22,598 bases of DNA, from assembly GCA_002408485.1 (NCBI GenBank), contig DHSP01000078.1:31474-54071 (forward strand), read 5' to 3'. Below, piece by piece: positions 16,646-22,598 of this stretch (the stretch's first letter is position 1; each line of letters begins with the position of its first letter). The position numbers and the translations under genes are program-made. This DNA comes from Proteiniphilum sp. UBA5283 (lineage in GTDB: Bacteria; Bacteroidota; Bacteroidia; Bacteroidales; Dysgonomonadaceae). The notes beneath the pieces are model-generated. The model did not search any database. It was not told the origin of the DNA and was given only the letters and a program-made list of their open reading frames with translations.

Positions 16646-16703
16646 ATCTTGGTTTTTTCCCGAATCATTCAATGATAAAAGATTATTCATTTATCGGAAG
16701 TGA

Positions 16704-18263
16704 TTAATACATGATCTCGTCAGACAGAGGGATAAACTGTGCGCTTAAGTCGGGATCCCTCATGCCAGGGTCGAGAGGATACATGGGGCGGTTGATTCGC
16801 TTGTAAGGCAACCGTAGTAAATCCTGGTCCACACCACCCGGTGTGAGCGCCATAAGCCAGTCGCCCCGCATATCATACAGCTCAGGCACCAGGTATCCGA
16901 TTTTCACCACAAGGATATCTGCCTCACGGGGTTTGAGTCCCAGGTCAATGAACTGTTTCTCATAGTGGTAGGCATTCCGTTTTTCCGTGACGATGGTGTA
17001 GATATTACCGCTTTTCACCACCACTTCTGTGTTGGCCGTATCCTCCTTGATGGCTGTGACCACACCCTTTAGGCGGATAGGAGGTGCAAAACGACTGTCT
17101 ACTTCAGCTCCGGCGGTGGCATCTACTTCTCCACCCACACCTGCCTCAACTGCTTTTTTTACAAATTCTGTTCCCGGAATGGAGGCATAGATCAGCGTTT
17201 TACCGCTGCTCTGCAAGGCCGTATCTTTGAAGAGCTCGTGCAGCGTCCAGGTCACATCGCCCGCACCGCCGGCAGTAGGATTGTCGCCCATGTCGCTGAT
17301 GATAAACGGTTTTTTGTCGCTGGCTAACGCTTTTTTTAGTGCTTCGTCAAGATAAGTGGTCGGTGCCACGAAGTCAAATTCTTTTCGTACATCCCAGAAA
17401 TGGCGGGCCAGTTTCTCGGCTGCTTTGGCGACAGCCTCTTTGTCGTCGCCATAAGCCATCACCACACCGTGGTTGCGCGGTTCATCGGCCCAGGGATAAG
17501 ACATCCAGATGGCTGCATCGATTACATTATCATCGTCCAGCATGCCTGGAATGGCGGCGTAGAGGCTTTTTCCCGGTTCAATACGGGTACTTGTCTTTTC
17601 CCCGGGAAGAAGAACGGGAACAGGGATCCAGATTTTATAAGACGGTTTTCCCTTGCCTGTTTCCAGTCGGCTCAGCAAATTTGTGACCGCGCGTTTTTTG
17701 GATTCGATTGCATCCTCGTGTGGTGCAAGCCGGTAACAGGTAATCATATCGGTGTTTTGCGCCAGGCGCGGTGATACATTGCCGTGCAGGTCCATCGATG
17801 TGGAGATCAACACATCGGTGCCTACCAGCTCGCGGATGCGTACGAGGAAGTCCCCTTCGGGATCGTCCAGTCCCTGTACGCTCATCGCACCATGAATGTC
17901 GAAGAAGAGTCCGTCAAGAGGCAATATTTCCCTCAACATATTCAGAGTTTTTGTTACCAGTGACTCATAAGCTTCGCGGGTGACGATGCCTCCCGGCATG
18001 GCATGACCGCGTAGGGTGGGAAGCCACACGGCACGGTTGATGATGCCCGAATCGGGTGACATAAACGGATAATAGGTGAAAACTTCGTCGCCTGTTCTCG
18101 CTCTGAAGGCATCCTCGTGCGATACCGCAGGAGAGAAGGTACTCGATTCAATAGCAATGCCGGCAATGGCAATGCGGGGCAGCTCTTTTTGCGCTCTGCC
18201 GGTGTTACAACCTGTGGAGATGATTATCAGCAGGATAGGAATAGAAAAAAGTACTTTTTTCAT
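16704..18263 (-). CDS. M81 family metallopeptidase (MlrC-like), lipoprotein
   Basis: A 519-residue member of the M81/MlrC family. MlrC, the last enzyme of microcystin breakdown, is a zinc hydrolase, but most relatives have no known substrate. The N-terminus is a lipoprotein signal (MKKVLFSIPILLIIISTGC, lipid cysteine C19), placing it outside the cytoplasm. Family motifs are visible: IAIESSTFSP (37-46), FFDIHGAM (120-127), MDLHGNVSP (157-165) and PHED (181-184), together giving the Glu/Asp/His set expected to bind zinc. SDMGDNPTAGGAGD (323-336) marks the C-terminal MlrC domain. The start is 9 nt after the rsmE stop, so it is cotranscribed with RNA- and DNA-processing genes. A true peptidase role is not shown; an amidohydrolase acting on small amides or peptides is equally possible. 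Confidence 0.88.
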   Translation of the reverse strand: MKKVLFSIPILLIIISTGCNTGRAQKELPRIAIAGIAIESSTFSPAVSHEDAFRARTGDEVFTYYPFMSPDSGIINRAVWLPTLRGHAMPGGIVTREAYESLVTKTLNMLREILPLDGLFFDIHGAMSVQGLDDPEGDFLVRIRELVGTDVLISTSMDLHGNVSPRLAQNTDMITCYRLAPHEDAIESKKRAVTNLLSRLETGKGKPSYKIWIPVPVLLPGEKTSTRIEPGKSLYAAIPGMLDDDNVIDAAIWMSYPWADEPRNHGVVMAYGDDKEAVAKAAEKLARHFWDVRKEFDFVAPTTYLDEALKKALASDKKPFIISDMGDNPTAGGAGDVTWTLHELFKDTALQSSGKTLIYASIPGTEFVKKAVEAGVGGEVDATAGAEVDSRFAPPIRLKGVVTAIKEDTANTEVVVKSGNIYTIVTEKRNAYHYEKQFIDLGLKPREADILVVKIGYLVPELYDMRGDWLMALTPGGVDQDLLRLPYKRINRPMYPLDPGMRDPDLSAQFIPLSDEIMY

Positions 18264-18272
18264 AGCGAAAAC

Positions 18273-18983
18273 TTATATTTGGTTGTTGATGATGTGAATT
18301 GTGTGAGTGGCCGCAAGACAGGCTGTTTCGGTACGGAGCCTGGTCTCACCGAGGCTTACGGGCTCAAAACCGTTTGCTATGGCACTGTGGATTTCCTCTT
18401 CGCTAAAATCACCTTCGGGTCCGATGAGAATCAGTGCATTTTCTCCTTTCCTGTATGTTTGTGCAAGTGGCTTTTTGGGCAGATTATAGCAGTGAGCGAT
18501 AAACTTTCTCCCTTCGAAAGGGCGGGTTACAAATTTTACAAACTGAACCATCTCTTCGATTCCGGGCAGGAAGGCTTGTTGTGACTGTTTCATGGCCGAA
18601 ACGGCAATCTTTTCCAGTCGTTCTTTTTTCAAATCCCTACGTTCGGAGTAATTACTCAAAAGAGGGATAAACCGGTCAATACCTATTTCAACAGCCTTTT
18701 CCACAAACCATTCGTTTCTCTCCATCTGCTTGGTAGGAGCAAAAGCTACCTGAAGCAGGAAATCTCTGTTCCTTGCAATCGATATCCGATGCTGAATGTG
18801 TACACTACAATGTTTCGGGTGCGCTTCCGCAAGCAGGCATTCATAGAAAAAACCCTGTCCGTCGGTCACAGTCAATTTGTCGCCTTCCCGCATTCGGAGT
18901 ACCTTAACACAGTGTTGTGATTCCTGTATCGGCAGTTGGGGATGCCGAGAGATATCGGGGCAATAAAAGAGCGTATCTGGCAT
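18273..18983 (-). CDS. rsmE: 16S rRNA (uracil1498-N3)-methyltransferase
   Basis: SPOUT-class enzyme that methylates N3 of U1498 in 16S rRNA, in assembled 30S subunits, using S-adenosylmethionine. The 236-residue protein has an N-terminal PUA-like domain (about 1-70, HCVKVLRMREGDKLTVTDG at 24-42). The C-terminal SPOUT domain has EKAVEIG (95-101), AMKQSQQ (130-136), LIGPEGDFSEEE (186-197) and the knot motif LGETRLRTETA (211-221). An in-frame GTG at 18998 would overlap the upstream stop by GTGA and add five residues. I prefer the ATG at 18983, which matches where relatives begin, though the overlap would suggest translational coupling. The M81 gene starts 9 nt after the stop, so both belong to the four-gene minus-strand cluster. 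Confidence 0.95.
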   Translation of the reverse strand: MPDTLFYCPDISRHPQLPIQESQHCVKVLRMREGDKLTVTDGQGFFYECLLAEAHPKHCSVHIQHRISIARNRDFLLQVAFAPTKQMERNEWFVEKAVEIGIDRFIPLLSNYSERRDLKKERLEKIAVSAMKQSQQAFLPGIEEMVQFVKFVTRPFEGRKFIAHCYNLPKKPLAQTYRKGENALILIGPEGDFSEEEIHSAIANGFEPVSLGETRLRTETACLAATHTIHIINNQI

Positions 18984-18994
18984 ATAGCTTTCGT

Positions 18995-19594
18995 TCACGA
19001 TTTGTTCTCTCTCCGGTTGATCTCGTCGCGTAAACGGGTTGCCAGCTCATAATTCTCCTCATTTACGGCATCCTTTAGGCGATTCTTGAGGATATCCAGC
19101 TTAAGGTCCGTTAATTCTTCTTCCTCCTCCTGCTCTCCTTCCTCCTGATAAAATTGCTCGGAAGAATTTGCTGGAGATTGTTCATCGAAAACGATGGCCA
19201 TTTTTTGCATAATCTCCTCCGTGGTATAGATGGGTGAATGCGTACGTATTGCCAAAGCCACCGCATCGGATGTGCGGGAGTCGATGTGATACTCCTTGCC
19301 GTTTTGCTGCAACTTAAGTTCCGCAAAAAATGCGCCGTCTTCAAATTTATAAATCAACACCTCTATCAATTCAATGCTGAGTTCTTTCCAGATGGAACAG
19401 ATCAGATCGTGTGATAAAGGCCTGGGAGGGGTAATGCCTTCCATGACGATGGCGATCGATTGAGCCTCGGGAGTTCCTATGACGATTGGAAGACGGCGTA
19501 TGCCGGCCTCTTCGGCAAATATAAGTGCGTATGCCCCTGCCTGTACCTGACTGAAGGAGATCCCCAATATGGATAGTTTTATTTTTTTTGACAC
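18995..19594 (-). CDS. Bifunctional nuclease family protein with UVR domain
   Basis: A 199-residue protein with an N-terminal bifunctional nuclease domain (BFN/DUF151, about 1-137) and a C-terminal UvrB/UvrC (UVR) motif. Diagnostic BFN segments are LPIVIGTPEAQSIAIVMEG (35-53), RPLSHDL (58-64) and the core IDSRTSDAVALAIR (104-117). A strongly acidic linker (about 149-160) leads to the UVR helix pair LKNRLKDAVNEENYELATRL (169-188). The UVR motif is a protein-protein contact in nucleotide-excision repair, but here the partner is unknown. BFN proteins are reported to have nuclease activity in plants; the bacterial role is less clear. The start is GTG. It is the first gene of the minus-strand cluster and its stop abuts rsmE. 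Confidence 0.9.
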   Translation of the reverse strand: MSKKIKLSILGISFSQVQAGAYALIFAEEAGIRRLPIVIGTPEAQSIAIVMEGITPPRPLSHDLICSIWKELSIELIEVLIYKFEDGAFFAELKLQQNGKEYHIDSRTSDAVALAIRTHSPIYTTEEIMQKMAIVFDEQSPANSSEQFYQEEGEQEEEEELTDLKLDILKNRLKDAVNEENYELATRLRDEINRRENKS

Positions 19595-19623
19595 GATGAA
19601 ATATTTTTTGTCCGTAACAACTT

Positions 19624-19655
19624 CAAAAATAATGAAAAATCCTCGGGCAAGTCAA
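19624..19655 (-). promoter_or_regulatory. Putative promoter of the bfn-rsmE-M81-nth cluster
   Basis: On the minus strand TATTTTTG (19631-19624) fits TAnnTTTG, with TTG (19655-19653) 21 nt upstream as -33 box. Transcription would begin near 19617, about 23 nt before the GTG start. AT-rich context makes a chance match possible. Confidence 0.42.
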
Positions 19656-19671
19656 TCTGGTTTGAGCATGT

Positions 19672-19728
19672 CCGGGGCACATGTTTTATTTTGTAAATAT
19701 ACTATTTTTTATGTAGATGGAGCCCCGG
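19672..19728. repeat. GC-rich inverted repeat in an AT-rich spacer
   Basis: CCGGGGC (19672-19678) and GCCCCGG (19722-19728) can pair across a 43-nt AT-rich loop, and a T8 run follows on the plus strand (19735-19742). No plus-strand gene ends upstream, so it is not an obvious terminator. It lies between the divergent nuclease and tRNA genes. Confidence 0.4.
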
Positions 19729-19784
19729 GAAACATTTTTTTTAAAAAATCGGATTAATTATGATGGGAAGTAATAAAAAATTCC

Positions 19785-19792
19785 TATCTTTG
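19785..19792 (+). promoter_or_regulatory. -7 box of the tRNA-His gene
   Basis: TATCTTTG fits the -7 consensus exactly and is followed by CACCC, nearly the same context as the box at 5405. Transcription would start near 19799, about 10 nt before the tRNA. No clear -33 TTTG is seen. Confidence 0.65.
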
Positions 19793-19809
19793 CACCCGAT
19801 TACAATACG

Positions 19810-19883
<74 letters not shown>

Positions 19884-19886
19884 CAC

Positions 19887-19908
19887 ATCTCATTTGAATG
19901 AGATTTTT
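19887..19908 (+). terminator. Rho-independent terminator after tRNA-His
   Basis: ATCTCAT (19887-19893) pairs with ATGAGAT (19898-19904) around a TTGA loop, followed by five T residues ending at 19908. It starts three bases after the mature tRNA end. The stem is AT-rich and so fairly weak. Confidence 0.65.
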
Positions 19909-19933
19909 ATTCTCTTTAGATTTGTTTTAGGCG

Positions 19934-19965
19934 ATCACCTGTTTTCAAAATAGGTGATTTTTTTT
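19934..19965 (+). terminator. Second terminator downstream of tRNA-His
   Basis: ATCACCT (19934-19940) pairs with AGGTGAT (19952-19958), the stem extends by a G-T and T-A pairs, and eight T residues follow (19958-19965). It backs up the weaker hairpin at 19887. It also lies between the tRNA gene and the convergent methyltransferase gene. Confidence 0.78.
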
Positions 19966-20020
19966 GTCCTTACCCATCGCCTTTTTTCGCGATGTCATTC
20001 CTTATGGGAGAAAATTATTT

Positions 20021-20776
20021 TCAAAGTTTTCTCCTACGGAATTCAGAACAGACGATGGCCGTGGCTGCTGCTACATTCAATGATTCGGAGGTCGTGCGGC
20101 TTAAAGGAAAGTTGGGAATGAAAAGTCTCCGGCTGATACTTTCTGCAGCTTCTTTTCTGATGCCTTTGCCCTCGCTTCCCATGACAATCAGACCATAGTC
20201 CGACAGCTCCTCGTGGTAGATGTTTTTGCCATCTAAAAAAGTTCCATAGATGGGCAGGTGGCTATACTTGCGTAAAAAAACTCCAATATCGGTATAGCTG
20301 ACCCGTATACGGGCAATAGCTCCCATTGTGGCCTGCACCGTTTTGGGGTTAAACAGATCGGCCGTATCGGGAGAACATACCACATGATCAATGCCAAACC
20401 AGTCGGCAATACGGATTATGGTGCCCACATTGCCCGGATCCTGAATGCCGTCGAGTACAAGACTTAATTTTTCGCCAAATTGGTACTTCTCCACATCCTG
20501 TTCGGGCTGATAAAAAATTGCAATAATCTGAGGGGCGGTAGCCAGCAATGTTGCCTTCTTCAGTTCGCTTGCACTTGCTACCACAATTTCTTCTGCCCTG
20601 ATATCGGGATGAGCAGCCAGTGTTTCCGGTAAAGCAGCGACCAGCTGACAGCGGCATGTTTCCAGCAAATCAAATACAAGCTTTGTCCCTTCTGCCACAA
20701 ATGTGTGGTGTTCGCTTCGGAGTTTTTTCTCCTTGAGCGACCGTATGTATTTTATTTTGTTGTTACTTAAACTCAT
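20021..20776 (-). CDS. TrmH/SpoU family RNA 2'-O-ribose methyltransferase
   Basis: SPOUT-superfamily methyltransferase that adds a methyl group to a ribose 2'-OH in rRNA or tRNA; the target nucleotide cannot be read from the sequence, though the domain layout resembles 23S rRNA enzymes such as RlmB relatives. The 251-residue protein has an N-terminal RNA-binding subdomain (KIKYIRSLKEKKLR, 7-20; TFVAEG, 25-30). The catalytic domain has motif 1 DPGNVGTIIRIADWFG (113-128), NPKTVQATMGA (143-153), motif 2 IVMGSEGKGI (197-206) and motif 3 SLNVAAATAI (232-241). All three SpoU motifs are complete. GAACACTGA and GAACACCGA lie in its leader within 30 nt of the start. The stop codon lies inside a small hairpin (20007-20014/20027-20034) without a trailing T-run on its strand. 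Confidence 0.94.
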   Translation of the reverse strand: MSLSNNKIKYIRSLKEKKLRSEHHTFVAEGTKLVFDLLETCRCQLVAALPETLAAHPDIRAEEIVVASASELKKATLLATAPQIIAIFYQPEQDVEKYQFGEKLSLVLDGIQDPGNVGTIIRIADWFGIDHVVCSPDTADLFNPKTVQATMGAIARIRVSYTDIGVFLRKYSHLPIYGTFLDGKNIYHEELSDYGLIVMGSEGKGIRKEAAESISRRLFIPNFPLSRTTSESLNVAAATAIVCSEFRRRKL

Positions 20777-21059
20777 AATTATCAGTGTTCAACACTCGGT
20801 GTTCTGTTCTCAGCTTACGGTATCTCAATCCTGCTTCCTTTCGTGAGCACCTGGTCTTTTTTTTTCGATTCCTTTGAAATAATCATTCAATCCATGTCGG
20901 CCGGTGTCCCATTTCTGGATTCTTCCGGAGTGTAAAAGTAGCACTTTTATTGCTCTTTCTCTTCGGAAACAGCAATTGTATGGTGGAATTTGAAAAAATC
21001 CTGTCAAAAAAAACAGCAAACATATCATTCGTGTAAGGCTGATAGTTTCAAAAAATGGT
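20777..21059. other. Divergent intergenic region without a recognised gene
   Basis: Spacer between the divergent methyltransferase and transketolase genes. It holds two GAACACnGA motifs on the minus strand (20782-20790 and 20796-20804) and a 7-bp inverted repeat TAAAAGT/ACTTTTA with a 3-nt loop (20933-20949). A minus-strand ORF of 67 codons (20825-21028) shows no recognisable domain and I do not call it. No RNA gene was recognised. Confidence 0.5.
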
Positions 21060-21067
21060 TATCTTTG
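21060..21067 (+). promoter_or_regulatory. -7 box of the transketolase gene
   Basis: TATCTTTG matches TAnnTTTG exactly and is followed by CGG. No convincing -33 TTTG is present 19-21 nt upstream. Transcription would start near 21074, leaving a leader of about 73 nt that contains the inverted repeat TTCAGTT (21074-21080) / AACTGAA (21099-21105). Confidence 0.62.
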
Positions 21068-21146
21068 CGGTTATTCAGTTCTTACGGCGTTAACTTACAA
21101 CTGAATTCAATTTACAACATACTAATAATCATATTTCATGTTATTT

Positions 21147-22598
21147 ATGAACGAAAAAGCAATCATGAACAAGGCAGCCGATAATATCCGGATTCTTTCG
21201 GCTTCGATGGTGGAAGAGGCAAAATCGGGACACCCCGGTGGCGCCATGGGTGGAGCAGATTTTATCAATGTCCTGTTCTCCGAATTTTTAGAGTATGATC
21301 CCGAAGATCCTACATGGGAATCCAGAGACCGGTTTTTTCTTGATCCGGGACACATGTCGCCCATGCTCTATTCCGTCCTTTGTCTTAGTGGTAAATTTTC
21401 GTTGGATGAATTAAAGAAATTCCGGCAGTGGGGTAGTCCCACACCTGGACATCCGGAAATCGATTTAAGCAGAGGCATCGAGAACACTTCCGGACCACTG
21501 GGCCAAGGTCATGCATTTGCAGCCGGAGCAGCTGTGGCTGCCCGTTTCCTGCAGGCAAGGTTGGGAGATGTTGTGGATCACACAATCTACACATTTATTT
21601 CGGATGGAGGTATCCAGGAAGAGATTTCTCAGGGTGTTGGGCGGATAGCCGGCCACCTTGGCTTGAGCAATCTGATTATGTTTTATGATTCAAACTCTAT
21701 TCAGCTTTCCACCACCACCCATGAGGTAACCAGCGAAAATGTAGCGAAGAAATACGAGGCCTGGAACTGGAAAGTGATTACCATCGACGGCAATAACGTG
21801 GACGAGATCCGCAAGGCACTCACCGAGGCGAAAGCTGAAAAGGAAAAACCAACCCTCATTATTGGCAACACCATCATGGGACGTGGTGCAATAGCAGCCG
21901 ACGGCAGTTCGTTCGAACAAAAGGTTTCTACTCACGGACAGCCTTTGAGTGCAGCTGGAGCCGACTTTGGTCAAACGGTCAAAAATCTGGGCGGGGATCC
22001 GGAAAATCCCTTTGTGATCTTCCCCGAAGCAAAAGAACTCTACGAAAAAAGAATCGAGGAGCTGAAAGTCATTGCATCGGCCAAAAAGGCTAAAGAGAAG
22101 GAATGGGAAAAGCAAAATCCCGAACTGGCTGAAAAGAAGCGTAAATGGTTTTCGCGTGAACTACCGGTAATCGACTGGTCTGCCATTCAGCAAAAACCGG
22201 GTAATGCCACCCGTGCCGCATCGGCTACCGTGCTGGGTGTATTGGCACAGCAGGTGGAAAACATGGTGGTTGCTTCTGCCGATCTCTCAAACTCCGATAA
22301 GACAGATGGGTTTCTAAAATTCACCAAAGCTTTTACACGGGATGACTTCTCGGGTGCCTTCCTGCAGATGGGAGTCTCTGAATTTACCATGTCGTGCCTC
22401 TGCATCGGAATGAGCCTGCATGGCGGTGTAATTCCAGCTTGCGGTACCTTTTTCGCCTTCTCCGACTACATGAAACCCTCCATTCGCGTGGCAGCATTGA
22501 TGGAAACACCGGTTATTTTTATCTGGACACACGATGCATTCCGCGTGGGTGAAGATGGACCCACACACCAGCCCGTGGAACAGGAAGCACAGATCCGC
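21147..22598 (+). CDS. tkt: Transketolase, 3' truncated by window edge
   Basis: Thiamine-diphosphate enzyme of the non-oxidative pentose phosphate pathway that moves two-carbon ketol units between sugar phosphates. The frame is open to the last base; 484 residues are visible of an expected 670 or so. The N-terminal TPP-binding domain has SGHPGGAMGGADF (about 24-36), DPGHMSPMLYSVL, the WGSPTPGHPE substrate loop and ENTSGPLGQGHAFAAGAA. The ISDGGIQEEISQG segment (around 145-157) is the diphosphate/metal-binding motif in its Bacteroidota form. The pyrimidine-binding domain follows with VVASADLSNSDKT, MGVSEFTMSC and WTHDAFRVGEDGPTHQPVEQ, where the window ends. In-frame ATGs at 21138 and 21165 are alternatives; 21147 (MNEKAIMNKAADNIR) fits relatives best. 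Ribose-5-phosphate isomerase often follows in this phylum, but that lies outside. Confidence 0.96.
   Translation, partial: MNEKAIMNKAADNIRILSASMVEEAKSGHPGGAMGGADFINVLFSEFLEYDPEDPTWESRDRFFLDPGHMSPMLYSVLCLSGKFSLDELKKFRQWGSPTPGHPEIDLSRGIENTSGPLGQGHAFAAGAAVAARFLQARLGDVVDHTIYTFISDGGIQEEISQGVGRIAGHLGLSNLIMFYDSNSIQLSTTTHEVTSENVAKKYEAWNWKVITIDGNNVDEIRKALTEAKAEKEKPTLIIGNTIMGRGAIAADGSSFEQKVSTHGQPLSAAGADFGQTVKNLGGDPENPFVIFPEAKELYEKRIEELKVIASAKKAKEKEWEKQNPELAEKKRKWFSRELPVIDWSAIQQKPGNATRAASATVLGVLAQQVENMVVASADLSNSDKTDGFLKFTKAFTRDDFSGAFLQMGVSEFTMSCLCIGMSLHGGVIPACGTFFAFSDYMKPSIRVAALMETPVIFIWTHDAFRVGEDGPTHQPVEQEAQIR

Noticed and set aside
16646..16690. N-terminal extension of endonuclease III by 15 residues
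   Set aside because: MNNLLSLNDSGKNQD precedes MTKKERY, which is where the conserved family sequence begins.
20007..20034. Hairpin GGAGAAAA/TTTTCTCC over the methyltransferase stop codon
   Set aside because: It is a perfect 8-bp stem but begins within the coding end and lacks a trailing T-run on the minus strand, so it is noted with the gene and not called a terminator.
20825..21028. Minus-strand ORF of 67 codons beginning MICLLFFLTGFFQIPP between the methyltransferase and transketolase genes
   Set aside because: The hydrophobic start resembles a signal peptide, but the rest matches no family I recognise, and low-complexity A/T tracts produce much of it. It also overlaps the transketolase upstream region.

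Overview
The window looks like a chromosomal segment of a Bacteroidales bacterium, probably near Dysgonomonadaceae (Proteiniphilum/Petrimonas-like); that rank is inferred from gene content, not a database match. Support comes from Bacteroidota-type -7 promoter boxes (TAnnTTTG, four times as exactly TATCTTTG), A-rich leaders mostly without Shine-Dalgarno sites, an Oar-like TonB-dependent receptor, DUF349 and DUF5652 proteins, and the order DUF177-rpmF-fabH-era-der.

Layout. (1) 1-3266: 3' part of an Oar-like outer-membrane TonB-dependent receptor and its terminator. (2) 3494-5352: a promoter driving a cytosolic CBM9-like protein and a NahK-like sugar kinase, a probable two-gene sugar-salvage operon. 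(3) 5405-9691: a housekeeping run of DUF177/YceD, ribosomal protein L32, FabH, Era and Der. It links ribosome assembly to fatty-acid initiation; plsX is absent between rpmF and fabH. A degenerate octamer repeat separates era from der. (4) 9972-12165: a large DUF349-repeat protein with an acidic N-terminus, and a strong terminator. (5) 12188-15920: a carbohydrate locus with an exported GH2 glycosidase, a decayed GH43 lipoprotein fragment, a lipoprotein aldose 1-epimerase and a small DUF5652 membrane protein, closed by a 14-bp hairpin. (6) 15998-19594, minus strand: a compact probable operon (transcribed right to left) of bifunctional nuclease/UVR protein, RsmE, an M81 (MlrC-like) lipoprotein and endonuclease III. 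(7) 19785-19965: a tRNA-His(GTG) gene with its own promoter, an unusually weak acceptor stem, and two tandem hairpin terminators. (8) 20021-20776, minus: a TrmH/SpoU-type RNA methyltransferase. (9) 21060-22598: promoter and 5' two-thirds of a transketolase that runs off the window.

Most of the window is core metabolism and information processing. No CRISPR array, insertion sequence, phage gene or defence system is visible, and I found no convincing undescribed multi-gene system. The items most worth a second look are the tRNA-His acceptor stem with two T-T mismatches, the eroded GH43 gene whose remains carry the next gene's promoter, the octamer repeat, the CBM9-like/kinase pair, and the lipidated M81 protein inside a nucleic-acid-processing operon.
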